Positions 55,608 to 64,000 of a stretch of 64,000 nt of DNA are shown one piece after another. Made by a program: the position numbers and the translations under genes. The notes beneath the pieces were generated by a model. It worked only from the letters and a program-made list of their open reading frames with translations. It made no database searches and was not told where the DNA came from. Numbering within the stretch: position 1 is the stretch's first letter; every line of letters begins with the position of its first letter. The stretch is from Planctomycetaceae bacterium (GTDB lineage Bacteria; Planctomycetota; Planctomycetia; Planctomycetales; Planctomycetaceae): assembly GCA_014762625.1 (NCBI GenBank), contig JABURQ010000098.1:1-64000 (forward strand), in the 5' to 3' direction.

Positions 55608-55805
55608 ATGCTCGTACTTAGTCGAAAAGATGGTGAACGGATTCGAATTGGCGACGATGTGACTCTGACGATAGTTTCTGTCAAAGGGAAACGAGTTCGG
55701 CTCGGCATCGAAGCCCCTGATCACTGCAGAATTGTGCGAGAAGAAATGTTGTGGACAGAGGAATCTCACTCTAAAGAACTGGAACCCGAGCTAGCCGCTT
55801 GCTGA
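55608..55805 (+). CDS. csrA: Carbon storage regulator CsrA
   Basis: Encodes 65 residues. The sequence opens MLVLSRKDGERIRIGDDV and continues VRLGIEAPD, typical of CsrA (LSRK, with the conserved GIEAP). The protein is an RNA-binding dimer that controls translation and mRNA decay. AAGGAGG sits just before the ATG. A stem-loop with T-runs on both strands follows. No flagellar genes neighbour it. Confidence 0.96.
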   Translation: MLVLSRKDGERIRIGDDVTLTIVSVKGKRVRLGIEAPDHCRIVREEMLWTEESHSKELEPELAAC

Positions 55806-55823
55806 CCAGACAATCATAAAACG

Positions 55824-55862
55824 AAAAAAGCACCTGTCGTTGGAGCGGCCGGTGCTTTTTTT
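55824..55862. terminator. Bidirectional intrinsic terminator between csrA and HEAT gene
   Basis: AAGCACC (55828-55834) and GGTGCTT (55851-55857) form a 7-bp stem flanked by A-runs on one side and T-runs on the other, so it can terminate transcription from both csrA (plus) and the convergent HEAT gene (minus), whose stop codon lies within it. Confidence 0.75.
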
Positions 55863-57174
55863 ATGGACTTAATTGACGATCTCGAAATGCTTTCAGCGAT
55901 TTCCAGAGTCGTTGTGTGTATTCGTCCGAGGCGGGCTCCAACTGTTTTTCCAGCTTGTCCCAATCCTCAGGGCTCGGTTTCATTTCCACGATGACGTCGG
56001 CAGCTTCGCGACGAATCCTGCGGTCTGCTTTGAGCAACAGTTCTGCGAGTGTGTTTAACAGACGTTGTCGATGCTCTGCTGCATTTGTCGGCAGCAGTGC
56101 CTTGGCGGCTTCAAGGCGTACGCGTTGATGATCGTCATCGAGAGACGCAAGGAGCGTTCGATTGACGATCGGGCGTTTTGATGGAATCGTTCCGAGGGCA
56201 TTGAGGCTGAGTTCGCGGACAAACGCTTCCTCATCGGAACAGAGATTAATCAACAGGCTTTCTCCTTCCGGACCGAGCCGGGCTAACGACAACGCCGACT
56301 CGCGACGGACTTCTTCGGCATCATCAAACACAAGATGTTCCGCGAGAGCCGTGGCTGAAGGGGCGGCCGAGGGCCCCATGTTTCCGAGGGCGATCACTAC
56401 TTTATGTCGCAATAAGTCATTCTCGTGGTCGATCATTGAGAGGAGTTTCGGCACCGCGATCGAGGCTTCCGCCCCAATCTTCGCCAGGGCGTCGATGGTC
56501 GCCATCTTTAAATCCAACTGCTCCTGACGAGGCGAGTTTTCCGAGGGTGACTTCAGTTGGCGGATCAAGGTGGGAATCACACGAATATGACGAGACCCGA
56601 TTTGCGCCAGCGCTTCCAGGCAGGTGAGTCGCGTTTCAAAGGGTGTCTCTTCCTCGTCGAGCACCGCAATCACTTGCGGGGTTGATTCTTGAGCGAGCGG
56701 TCCCCAGAGAGCGATCGCTTTGGCGGCCCAGGCAGAGGGATGGGCGGATTCGGTACTCTCTTCCAGGAGCATCGCTTCTATCGCGGGTAAAGTGGCCAGG
56801 GACGCTTTTCCCAAACGTCCCAGCATTAGAGTGGCCTGTCTCCGCAGCAAGGGAGGAGCCTCTCGGTCGGTCGCCAGTTCCTCCAGTCCCGGAACAAACT
56901 CTTCGATTCCCGGGACTCCCGGACCGATCATTTTCAAGCGTTGCTTCCATTCCTCCATCGTCAAGCCGTGGTAAGTTTTGATCGATTCAGGGGGCAAATG
57001 ATTCGGCAGAGCCGCTGCGGGGGAAGATTGCTTCTCGGCAGTGCTCGATATTTGCATGGCGGCGACGGGGGCATACGGTTCATTCTCGCAACCACTTACC
57101 AGTAGCAGGCTCCCAAGGAAGCCGATTTTCGCCAAGAGGCTCGTGAGAAAGATTCTGCGATTTCCAACTCGCAT
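55861..57174 (-). CDS. HEAT-repeat lipoprotein
   Basis: Encodes 437 residues. The lipobox LLVSGC places the lipid on C29. Residues about 75-430 are HEAT-like repeats of about 35 residues (LLRRQATLMLGRLGKASLATLP, DLLRHKVVIALGNMGPSA, EVRRESALSLARLGPEG). Such solenoids usually act as binding scaffolds. TMS or enzymatic motifs are absent. It is divergent from ricT and convergent with csrA. Confidence 0.82.
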   Translation of the reverse strand: MRVGNRRIFLTSLLAKIGFLGSLLLVSGCENEPYAPVAAMQISSTAEKQSSPAAALPNHLPPESIKTYHGLTMEEWKQRLKMIGPGVPGIEEFVPGLEELATDREAPPLLRRQATLMLGRLGKASLATLPAIEAMLLEESTESAHPSAWAAKAIALWGPLAQESTPQVIAVLDEEETPFETRLTCLEALAQIGSRHIRVIPTLIRQLKSPSENSPRQEQLDLKMATIDALAKIGAEASIAVPKLLSMIDHENDLLRHKVVIALGNMGPSAAPSATALAEHLVFDDAEEVRRESALSLARLGPEGESLLINLCSDEEAFVRELSLNALGTIPSKRPIVNRTLLASLDDDHQRVRLEAAKALLPTNAAEHRQRLLNTLAELLLKADRRIRREAADVIVEMKPSPEDWDKLEKQLEPASDEYTQRLWKSLKAFRDRQLSP

Positions 57175-57307
57175 CGCGTTTCAATCTGTGATTATACTTG
57201 ATGCTTACCTACTAGGTCTTGAGATTACCTCTCGGAACTCTCAGGACACTTTGATTATAACCGATTCCTTCGTGCGATGAACGAAGGTCATCATATTCCG
57301 GAATTCC

Positions 57308-58138
57308 ATGGCCAATTCTTTTATAGTCCGTTACGGGTCGATGCGATCGATCGGCGAATTTTCCGCGCGCCCCGACGACGTTTATCGACGGGATGAGCAG
57401 GTGCTTGTGCGAACGGATCGCGGCATCGAATGGGGCGACATTCTTTGCAACGCCAGCGAAGCGACGCGCAAATATCTCAACTCGAAAAAAAGTGCCGGTC
57501 GGATTTTGCGTGTGATCGACGATCAGGATACGAAGTCGCGTGATGAGTTGGAGTCGAAAGAGCGACACGAATTTTCGCGCTGTGGAGAGTTGATTGCCGA
57601 GCGTAAGTTGCAGATGGATTTGGTCGATGTGGAGCACATTTTTGGCGGCGAGCGAATTATCTTCTATTACCTGGCGGAGAATCGGGTCGATTTTCGAGAG
57701 TTAGTGAAAGACCTGGCTCGGGAGTTCAATACGCGAATCGAGATGCGTCAGATCGGCGTGCGGGACGAAGCCAAGTTGCTTGCCGACTACGGCGATTGCG
57801 GGAAGCCGGTCTGTTGCAACACGCATTTGAGCGAGATGCCGCCGGTCTCCATGAAGATGGCCAAGCTGCAAAAAGCGACGCTCGACCCTAACAAGATTTC
57901 GGGGCGTTGCGGTCGTTTGAAGTGTTGCTTGCGTTATGAGTACGACACCTATAAAGAGTACCAGCGGGAATTGCCCAAAGTCGGTTCAACGGTGATGACT
58001 CGCGAGGGGCAGGGTCGGGTGGTGGCTCAGGAAATCCTGGCGCAAAAAATTCTGGTCAACTTCGAGGGAGGGACCACAAAAATGACGGATGCGAGCGATA
58101 TCGTGACGGTGATTTCCGGGAAAAAAAAGTCAAACTGA
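57308..58138 (+). CDS. ricT: PSP1-domain protein RicT (YaaT)
   Basis: Encodes 276 residues. The PSP1 domain is recognisable in IIFYYLAENRVDFRELVKDLAREF. Cys residues at 164, 169, 170, 201, 206 and 207 (GDCGKPVCCN, RCGRLKCCLRY) match the Cys clusters of the family. In Bacillus, RicT with RicA and RicF forms a Y-complex that guides RNase Y and sporulation signalling, and carries [4Fe-4S] clusters. RicA and RicF are not encoded next to it here. The role in Planctomycetes is untested. Confidence 0.92.
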   Translation: MANSFIVRYGSMRSIGEFSARPDDVYRRDEQVLVRTDRGIEWGDILCNASEATRKYLNSKKSAGRILRVIDDQDTKSRDELESKERHEFSRCGELIAERKLQMDLVDVEHIFGGERIIFYYLAENRVDFRELVKDLAREFNTRIEMRQIGVRDEAKLLADYGDCGKPVCCNTHLSEMPPVSMKMAKLQKATLDPNKISGRCGRLKCCLRYEYDTYKEYQRELPKVGSTVMTREGQGRVVAQEILAQKILVNFEGGTTKMTDASDIVTVISGKKKSN

Positions 58139-58351
58139 CCCGCGATGAAACCTGAATCGATGGGAGGACTTTCTGGTACTCAGCTCCGCCTGAAATTTTT
58201 TTGCTTTTTGAGGCGAAGAAGAATTCCCACTTTTCAGCCTGCCTTTTGAAATCTATACTGGAGTCAGTGAGCTTGATCGTTCACCGAAAATCAGATTCCA
58301 CTCCCAATCAAACCCCTTTGGGCTTCTTGGGTTGAGATAAAGCCTGAAACT

Positions 58352-58735
58352 ATGACAACGTCCTCGTTAAAGCGGCCTCAGCATCCGCGCAGTGCATACA
58401 AGTTTGTGTTTGATGCTCTCAATCACACACAGTTGAAGATACACTCTCGACGAGCCCAAGAGGGAGAAGAGTCTCATATCTCCGGCCCCGAATTGCTGGA
58501 AGGGATTCGCAAGCTGGCCCTCAAACAGTTTGGCCTGATGGCGACGACCGTGTTTCACCAGTGGGGTATTGATACGACTGAAGACTTCGGTCGGCTGGTA
58601 TTCGAGTTGATCGAACGCGGTGAAATGAAAAAGAATGAGACTGACTGCCTGTCTGATTTCTGCGGTATCTACTCGTTTGAAGAAGAATTTGATCGCAAGT
58701 ATCGCATTAATACTTCCATCGCTTTCGAAGACTGA
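58352..58735 (+). CDS. Minf_1886-family protein
   Basis: Encodes 127 residues with no signal peptide or membrane segment. Blocks such as SAYKFVFDAL, GPELLEGIRKLALKQFG, TVFHQWGIDTTEDFGRLVFELIE and NETDCLSDF match the Minf_1886 family found in Verrucomicrobia, Planctomycetes and relatives. Its function is unknown. The gene lies 213 bases after ricT and 20 bases before the small membrane-protein gene, with which it is likely co-transcribed. Confidence 0.85.
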   Translation: MTTSSLKRPQHPRSAYKFVFDALNHTQLKIHSRRAQEGEESHISGPELLEGIRKLALKQFGLMATTVFHQWGIDTTEDFGRLVFELIERGEMKKNETDCLSDFCGIYSFEEEFDRKYRINTSIAFED

Positions 58736-58755
58736 TCCAGCCAGAATCCTTGCTC

Positions 58756-59226
58756 ATGGATGACTCGAAGACCGACGGCGAATCTTCACAGACAACCAGA
58801 CGATCTTCGCCGTTATTTTGGGTTGTGTCGATTCTCTTTCTCGGCTATGCGATCTTACTGATCGTCCTGGCGATCTTGACATCCAATCCGATTCTAATCA
58901 GCCCGCGTCAACTACAGCAATCGGATTTGATCGTGCACGGGAAAGTGATTTCCATTGACGAGGGCGGCGTCACGTTCCACGTGGAAGAAGTTTTTCGGGG
59001 AGAGAACGTCCCCGAGTCGATTCGCGTCAGAAGCCTCAACCCAGAATCATTGGCCGCAGGTCAGGAATGGCTAGTGCCGTTGAGGATTGTGGGAAGTGAA
59101 GAGTATCGGGTGACCCCTTTGAACTCAGATCGTCGGAATCAGCCGACCGCATTGATTTATCCTGCCGATCCTTCCTCAATTGCCAATCTAAAATCGCGGC
59201 TTTCCTCCGGGGAACTCTCTCCTTAG
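58756..59226 (+). CDS. Small membrane protein with C-terminal beta domain
   Basis: Encodes 156 residues from the ATG at 58756. A polar N-terminus is followed by a membrane segment at about 21-43. The remaining part (SDLIVHGKVISIDEGGVTFHVEEVFRGENVP) looks like a small beta domain with no name I recognise. It sits between the Minf_1886 gene and the kinase-caspase gene, on the same strand, with gaps of 20 and 107 bases. Confidence 0.7.
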   Translation: MDDSKTDGESSQTTRRSSPLFWVVSILFLGYAILLIVLAILTSNPILISPRQLQQSDLIVHGKVISIDEGGVTFHVEEVFRGENVPESIRVRSLNPESLAAGQEWLVPLRIVGSEEYRVTPLNSDRRNQPTALIYPADPSSIANLKSRLSSGELSP

Positions 59227-59333
59227 AATGGAGGACTGTCTCCTCGCAAATTCTCAAACGCGATGGAGTTATGTCCTTCGGGAGTTTTTTGAGTCATAGA
59301 GTGTTGTCCTCGGCGGTTGCGGGAGAAATGTGA

Positions 59334-62021
59334 GTGAGTTTGGAAGATCGGTATCAACTTCTGGAAAAAATCGGTACGGGAAGCTACGCCACCGTCTTCC
59401 GTGCCCGTGACCTGGATTTAGGCCGTGAGGTTGCCATACGTCAGGTGAATGAAAAATACCTGGCGAATCCGGACCAGCTCGAACGCTATTGGCAGGAAGC
59501 GCAACTGCTGGCCTCTCTCCAGCACCCCAATATTGTGACCCTGTTCGATCTGGATCGGGAAAAAGGGTGGGTGATTCTTGAATTGATGCAGGCGAGCTTG
59601 AAGGACCGCGTCCGCGATCGTCAGTTGGACCTGAAATCGCTGCGGACGACGTTGGCCCATAGCTTACGGGCGCTCAAATACCTGCACTCGCAAGGCATCG
59701 TTCACGGAGATATTAAACCCTCGAACTTGATGCTCGATGCTCGACGTCGGATCAAGTTAGGGGATTTCGGTCTCGCTCGACGTGCGAGCGACGCCGAGGG
59801 TGAATTACTCAAAGGAACGACGAAATACATGGCGCCGGAAACGGTCTCGGATGATTTCGGCGAGATCGGTCCCGCCAGCGACCTTTATTCTCTTGGCTTC
59901 AGCGCTTACGAACTCCTCTGCGGCAGTAATTTCGAATCCCTCTTTCCCGGATTGTCGGCGTTCGGCAGCGATGAGCAAATCGCCTGGATGATGTGGCACG
60001 CCGCACCTGACCGAAAGTTGCCTGAGATTCGTCGCGTTCTGGAAGGAGTTCCCGAGGACCTGCAAAAAGTCATTCAGAAGCTGACAGCCAAGGACCAAAA
60101 GGACCGATACAAATCGGCTGATGAGGCAATGGCGGATCTCGACATCGATTCGAATCTGACCAGTGTCCGTCCCGCTATCGAACCGACGGAATCCGAAACA
60201 TCCGGCGAGGAAAAGCAGGAAAGCGGGCGAACGCCCGAAGAGAAAAAACGCCTGATGTTGATCGCGGGCGTGTTTGCAATCTCCATGATCATGTCGCTGG
60301 TAATGCTGTTTATGGGGGGTGGTGGAGACAATTCGGGGGGAGGAGATGCTTCCGGCCCACCGCAGTTAATCGGCTACGTTCGCGATGTCGATCCTGAGAG
60401 CGGTGTGATTATTTATAACGATCGCGATTTTCGCCGCGCCGATGAGATCAAGGTCGGGACGTCGCCTCTGATTTATTTTCGTAACAACGATGAGAATATC
60501 CTTCTGCGGGAAATTCAGAAGAACGATCGCATCACCGTCGAAAAGAAACAGGTTGGTGAGGATGAGTACCAGATTTCGATCACCGTCGATCGTCCCGAAA
60601 CCACCTACGGGAGTCTGGTGAGCCGCGATTTGCAAAATAACCGGATTACCATCGAAATTCAGGAGGGCCCCGAACGAGGTAATCTCTCGCTGCGAGTTCC
60701 CGAACGATCGCGCATCAAAATCAATAATCAGACCAAGAAGCTGGTGGAACTCGAAGAGGGCGATACCGTTCGCATTCGACATTTTCCCGAGACAACCGGT
60801 AAAACGGGACGCGTCGTGAGTGAGCTAATCGCTCTTCGTCCGGAGGAAATGACCGGATATATTTCCAATCTCAAACAGAGTGATCCCCCCGAACTTTCCG
60901 TTCGCTTCGGAAAAGCTTCATCATCGGCAACCGCTACCAGCCTTCCTTTGGCGGAGGACGTCAAAATCTTTCAAGCAGGATCCGCCGGAAGTCGAACTCC
61001 ACTGGAACTGTCGGACCTCGAAGAAGGAGACCGCGTTCGTATCAATTACGATGTCGAGATACGTGAGATTGTCGTGACGCGGGAAGATCGCCAGACCTCG
61101 GGAGTAATTCGCGAGATCGACGGTCAGCAGTTGACCATCTCGCAGGATAACGGTGAATTGATCGATCTCGATCTGAATGATCAGACGGAAGTCACTATCA
61201 ACACCGAAAACGCCGCGCCTGATGACTTGCGGGTCTTCGATCGGATTATTTTAACGTGGGATGATTCCGGCGAGTCGGCGCGTGTGGTCGCGATCGATGG
61301 AAAACGACCCGTTCTGAATAATCGCTGGGCGATTCTGATCGCTAATGAATCGTATTCAGACCGTTCCCTGATTCCTGCCAGAAACGCAGTCTCCGACATG
61401 CAAATGCTCAAGTCGGCTCTCGTTAAACGTTATGCATTCTCCGAGGATCGCATTCTCGTGCTGGTGGATGAGAACAAAGCCGACATCCTCAAAACACTCC
61501 AGGAGACCGTTGCTCTGACACGGCGAGATTCTCAGGTGTTGGTTTTCGTGAAAGGCCATGCTTATCGCGGTCCCGATGAGAATCTCTACCTGGCGGTGAA
61601 GAATACCAACAGCGACCAGCTGGCGACTACCGGCTTGCCTTTGTTGGAATTATTGCGTCCTTTGGAAGAGGCGACTTCCTCCGACAAGTTCCTGATGCTG
61701 GAAGTTTGTAGCGCGGAGGCCGGCAAGGATTTGGCGAACCAGCCCTCTTCCGGGGAAGCTCTTCAATATCTGGCTCCTGCGGCGAAATCAACCACTATTA
61801 TTGCCGCCTGTCAGCCGAACCAGAAGAGTTTCGAGTCTCCGAAAGGAGACGCCGGTATCTTTGCTCTTTGCCTGTCGGAGGCGTTTCGCGGAGCGGCGGA
61901 TACCGACAAAAGTATCAAACTTAGTGCGGATGAACTGATGAATTTTCTAAATGATTGCTTGCACAACAAAGCCCCTTCCGGGCAAACTCAAACTCCCGCC
62001 ATCCACCGCCCCGCGCCCTAA
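59334..62021 (+). CDS. Transmembrane Ser/Thr kinase-caspase fusion protein
   Basis: Encodes 895 residues from a GTG start with GGGAG upstream. Residues about 5-270 are a Ser/Thr kinase: Gly loop GTGSY (14-18), Glu at 55, HGDIKPSN (124-131), DFG (144-146) and APE (167-169). The usual Lys of the VAIK motif is Arg (VAIR, R36). A membrane segment lies at about 306-327. Residues about 345-655 are several small beta domains, each with a pattern like LEEGDRVRI, reminiscent of DUF5666 repeats. Residues about 660-895 are a caspase-like (C14) domain with the His in VKGHAY (H742) and Cys in LEVCSAE (C792). The kinase would be cytoplasmic and the protease domain extracytoplasmic. Confidence 0.9.
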   Translation: MSLEDRYQLLEKIGTGSYATVFRARDLDLGREVAIRQVNEKYLANPDQLERYWQEAQLLASLQHPNIVTLFDLDREKGWVILELMQASLKDRVRDRQLDLKSLRTTLAHSLRALKYLHSQGIVHGDIKPSNLMLDARRRIKLGDFGLARRASDAEGELLKGTTKYMAPETVSDDFGEIGPASDLYSLGFSAYELLCGSNFESLFPGLSAFGSDEQIAWMMWHAAPDRKLPEIRRVLEGVPEDLQKVIQKLTAKDQKDRYKSADEAMADLDIDSNLTSVRPAIEPTESETSGEEKQESGRTPEEKKRLMLIAGVFAISMIMSLVMLFMGGGGDNSGGGDASGPPQLIGYVRDVDPESGVIIYNDRDFRRADEIKVGTSPLIYFRNNDENILLREIQKNDRITVEKKQVGEDEYQISITVDRPETTYGSLVSRDLQNNRITIEIQEGPERGNLSLRVPERSRIKINNQTKKLVELEEGDTVRIRHFPETTGKTGRVVSELIALRPEEMTGYISNLKQSDPPELSVRFGKASSSATATSLPLAEDVKIFQAGSAGSRTPLELSDLEEGDRVRINYDVEIREIVVTREDRQTSGVIREIDGQQLTISQDNGELIDLDLNDQTEVTINTENAAPDDLRVFDRIILTWDDSGESARVVAIDGKRPVLNNRWAILIANESYSDRSLIPARNAVSDMQMLKSALVKRYAFSEDRILVLVDENKADILKTLQETVALTRRDSQVLVFVKGHAYRGPDENLYLAVKNTNSDQLATTGLPLLELLRPLEEATSSDKFLMLEVCSAEAGKDLANQPSSGEALQYLAPAAKSTTIIAACQPNQKSFESPKGDAGIFALCLSEAFRGAADTDKSIKLSADELMNFLNDCLHNKAPSGQTQTPAIHRPAP

Positions 62022-62082
62022 CTTTCCCCCTATCGAACTCGATATTCTGAATTCAACTGAATTGAAATCACGAGATGACGTT

Positions 62083-63159
62083 ATGAAATTGACCCTGATT
62101 TGTGCCTCACTTGTTTTGGCCGCGACTTCTGTTTTCGGCCAGTCTCCCGCCACAGAACCTCCGGGAGTGGAGTATCTCGAACTGACCGAGCTGGAATCGA
62201 CTCATCTGGAGAACCTGCGTCAGGTCACGTTCGGTCTGCCTCGCGCAGGGGAAGGTTATTTTTCGCCGGACGGAGAATGGATCGTTTATCAGGCCTATCC
62301 GGTCGGTTATCCCTTCTATCAGATCTACGTTCAGAAACTGGACGAACGCGTTCCGCGTCGTATCAGCACGGGACGCGGGAGGACCACCTGCGCCTATTTC
62401 ACTCCCGACATGAAATCGATCATGTTTGCGTCATCGCACTCCGATCCCGACATCGCCGAGACGGAATCCAAAGCTCGAGAACTGGCGGCTGCGGGAGGAC
62501 GACGACGTTACGAGTGGGATTTCGATCCCCATATGGAAATCTATGTGACACCAATCAACGGGACCGGACTCACGCGACTGACCCATTCCGAAGGGTACGA
62601 CGCGGAGGGCAGCTATTCCTCCGACGGCAAGGAAATTGTCTTTACGTCGACTCGAGATGGAGACCCCGATATTTACATCATGGGTGCGGACGGTGGCAAT
62701 GTGCGGCAAATTGTGAATCAGCCGGGCTACGACGGCGGTCCTTTTTTCTCTCCCGACGACAAATGGATCATTTTTCGCAGCGACCGCGAAGAGGAGGACA
62801 TGCTGCAAGTCAGAGCGGTTTCTGTGGACGGCAAGCACGATATCCGTCTGACCGACAATCTGAAACAGGTCAACTGGTGCCCCTACTTTCATCCGAGCGG
62901 AGACTACATCATCTGGTCGGGAGCCGATTATTCCCGAGGTCCGCGGGGGGCGAACTTCGATCTGTGGACCATGGAGGTTGATTGGACCGACTCCGAATTT
63001 CATGGCGGCAAAGTGACGCAAATCACCGATCACGAAGCTGCCGACGTGCTGCCCGTTTTCAGTCCGGATGGAACCAAACTGATGTGGACGGCCACCAAAC
63101 GGGGGCCGGACGGATCGGCTCAACTTTTCATTGCGGATTGGAAACGCGGCCAGAAGTAA
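62083..63159 (+). CDS. Secreted TolB-like beta-propeller protein
   Basis: Encodes 358 residues from the ATG at 62083; the long upstream extension in frame overlaps the kinase-caspase gene and is not used. A signal peptide ends SVFGQ (residue 20). Residues about 55-350 carry PD40/TolB-type blades, each with a SPDG-type turn (FSPDGEWIVYQ, YSSDGKEIVFTSTRDG, FSPDDKWIIF, FSPDGTKLMWTAT). Such proteins often bind substrates outside the cell or sit in the cell envelope. No enzymatic motif is present. It starts 62 bases after the kinase-caspase stop and may be co-transcribed. Confidence 0.85.
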   Translation: MKLTLICASLVLAATSVFGQSPATEPPGVEYLELTELESTHLENLRQVTFGLPRAGEGYFSPDGEWIVYQAYPVGYPFYQIYVQKLDERVPRRISTGRGRTTCAYFTPDMKSIMFASSHSDPDIAETESKARELAAAGGRRRYEWDFDPHMEIYVTPINGTGLTRLTHSEGYDAEGSYSSDGKEIVFTSTRDGDPDIYIMGADGGNVRQIVNQPGYDGGPFFSPDDKWIIFRSDREEEDMLQVRAVSVDGKHDIRLTDNLKQVNWCPYFHPSGDYIIWSGADYSRGPRGANFDLWTMEVDWTDSEFHGGKVTQITDHEAADVLPVFSPDGTKLMWTATKRGPDGSAQLFIADWKRGQK

Positions 63160-63231
63160 AAATATACCCCCAGGCAACACGTTCGCTGCCTCTTACCATG
63201 CCGGAAGAAATCAACTCCGAAAGGATCAATC

Positions 63232-64000
63232 ATGTCTGAACACAATCGACGCCAGTTTTTAACCACGTCCGCTGCCGCGGCATCCTCCGCTCTGGTTTTC
63301 AATCGGTCCGCTGAGGCCCAAACTGAAAAGACGGCTGCGGGTCGTAAACCGGTCCGCATGTTGATCATGGGAGTCAATGGTCGCGGAAAGCAGTTGATCA
63401 AGGGGTTTCTGTCGTTCGATCACGTCGAAATTCCGTACATCGCCGATCCCGACAAGAACGTTATTTCGTCGGCTGTAAAGATGGTGACCGACCGCGGTCG
63501 CCCCGAGCCGAAGATCATTGAGGATTTTCGTGAAGTACTCGATCAGGATGACTGGGACGTTCTGGTATGTGCGGCTCCCGATCATTGGCACTCTCTGGCG
63601 ACGATTCTTGCTTGTCAGGCAGGAAAAGACGTTTACGTCGAAAAACCGCTCTCTCATAACATCATCGAAGGACGCCGGGCGGTCGAAGCGGCCCGGAAGT
63701 ACAAGCGGGTTGTGGGAACCGGGACCCAGCGTCGTAGCGGCGCCGATTTTCAAAAGGCCGTCGAGACGGTCCAATCGGGACGTTTGGGAGATGTGAATAT
63801 GGCTCGCTGCTGGATCAACAGCACGCGGCCTAACATCGGTTACAAAGAAGTCACACAACCTCCTTCCTCGCTCAATTTCGATCTCTGGTCGGGGCCGGGC
63901 CCCGGCGACGATTACAAAGAGAACCTGGTGCATTATCACTGGCACTGGCGTTGGGATTACGGGACCGGTGAATGCGGCAATAACGGTATTCACGCTCTCG
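63232..64000 (+). CDS. Gfo/Idh/MocA oxidoreductase with Tat signal (partial)
   Basis: The reading frame starts at ATG 63232 (AAGGA upstream) and runs off the right edge at about residue 256. The N-terminus has the twin-Arg motif NRRQFL in a long Ala-rich signal, so export by the Tat system is likely. Rossmann features follow ([26 protein letters not shown]), the last two typical of Gfo/Idh/MocA dehydrogenases that act on sugars and related compounds with NAD(P). The C-terminal substrate domain is incomplete. Planctomycetes have many such exported paralogues. TatC is encoded at 52270. Confidence 0.93.
   Translation, partial: MSEHNRRQFLTTSAAAASSALVFNRSAEAQTEKTAAGRKPVRMLIMGVNGRGKQLIKGFLSFDHVEIPYIADPDKNVISSAVKMVTDRGRPEPKIIEDFREVLDQDDWDVLVCAAPDHWHSLATILACQAGKDVYVEKPLSHNIIEGRRAVEAARKYKRVVGTGTQRRSGADFQKAVETVQSGRLGDVNMARCWINSTRPNIGYKEVTQPPSSLNFDLWSGPGPGDDYKENLVHYHWHWRWDYGTGECGNNGIHAL

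Noticed and set aside
61951-62082. Extension of the TolB-like protein into the kinase-caspase gene
   Set aside because: The 44 upstream residues lie inside another gene and precede a normal signal peptide that starts at 62083.

Overview
The window looks like chromosomal DNA of a planctomycete, probably of the Planctomycetaceae. Support comes from a DUF1559 pseudopilin with a type IV prepilin leader, a secreted sulfatase, several large secreted PQQ/WD40-type beta-propeller proteins, a protein that opens with an MWC..C zinc ribbon, a tricorn protease homologue, a Minf_1886-family protein typical of the PVC group, a transmembrane Ser/Thr kinase fused to a caspase-like domain, and a Gfo/Idh/MocA oxidoreductase with a Tat signal. 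I see no insertion sequence, prophage, CRISPR array, rRNA or tRNA gene.

Layout. 1-1560 has no convincing gene. It is a patchwork of degenerate interspersed repeats (three short families, one with a hairpin and a conserved tail) that recur about three times in a similar order. 1593-8611 holds a small membrane protein, a secreted PQQ-propeller protein, thiC, a 32-residue basic protein resembling ribosomal protein bL37, a sulfatase and an anti-sigma-like membrane protein. 9019-21722 is mostly exported proteins: a large secreted protein, a lipoprotein with propeller and DUF1080-like parts next to a 1515-residue PQQ/TPR protein, a CxxC protein, a secreted peroxiredoxin and an esterase. 21904-23453 is an iron-store module: a Bfd-like ferredoxin gene behind a promoter with a Fur-like palindrome, a ParDE-type toxin-antitoxin pair, and bacterioferritin. 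23794-31621 holds a secreted protein, an Mpo1-like protein, a TolC-type lipoprotein, a WYL regulator, rsmE and an ExeA-like ATPase.

31772-46933 holds a tricorn protease, a zinc-ribbon membrane protein, a giant HD-PAS-GGDEF protein with an internal 300-bp tandem repeat, proC, a YhdT/PanF-like symporter pair and a zinc ribbon-HEAT-WD40 membrane protein. 47098-55805 holds the DUF1559 pseudopilin, a DsbD with a duplicated thioredoxin domain, TatC with an enlarged loop, a dksA/traR-lspA pair, a bcp peroxiredoxin and csrA. 55861-64000 holds a HEAT-repeat lipoprotein, ricT (PSP1), a Minf_1886 protein, a small membrane protein, the kinase-caspase fusion, a TolB-like propeller protein and a Gfo/Idh protein cut by the window edge.

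Common threads are envelope biogenesis and export (TatC, LspA, DsbD, many signal peptides and lipoboxes), thiol and peroxide chemistry, and iron storage. The least ordinary objects are the kinase-caspase fusion, the DsbD carrying a second thioredoxin domain without its cysteines, the bL37-like small gene, the Fur-like operator in front of bfd, and the structured repeat family at the left end. All functions are assigned by reading motifs by eye; no database search was run.
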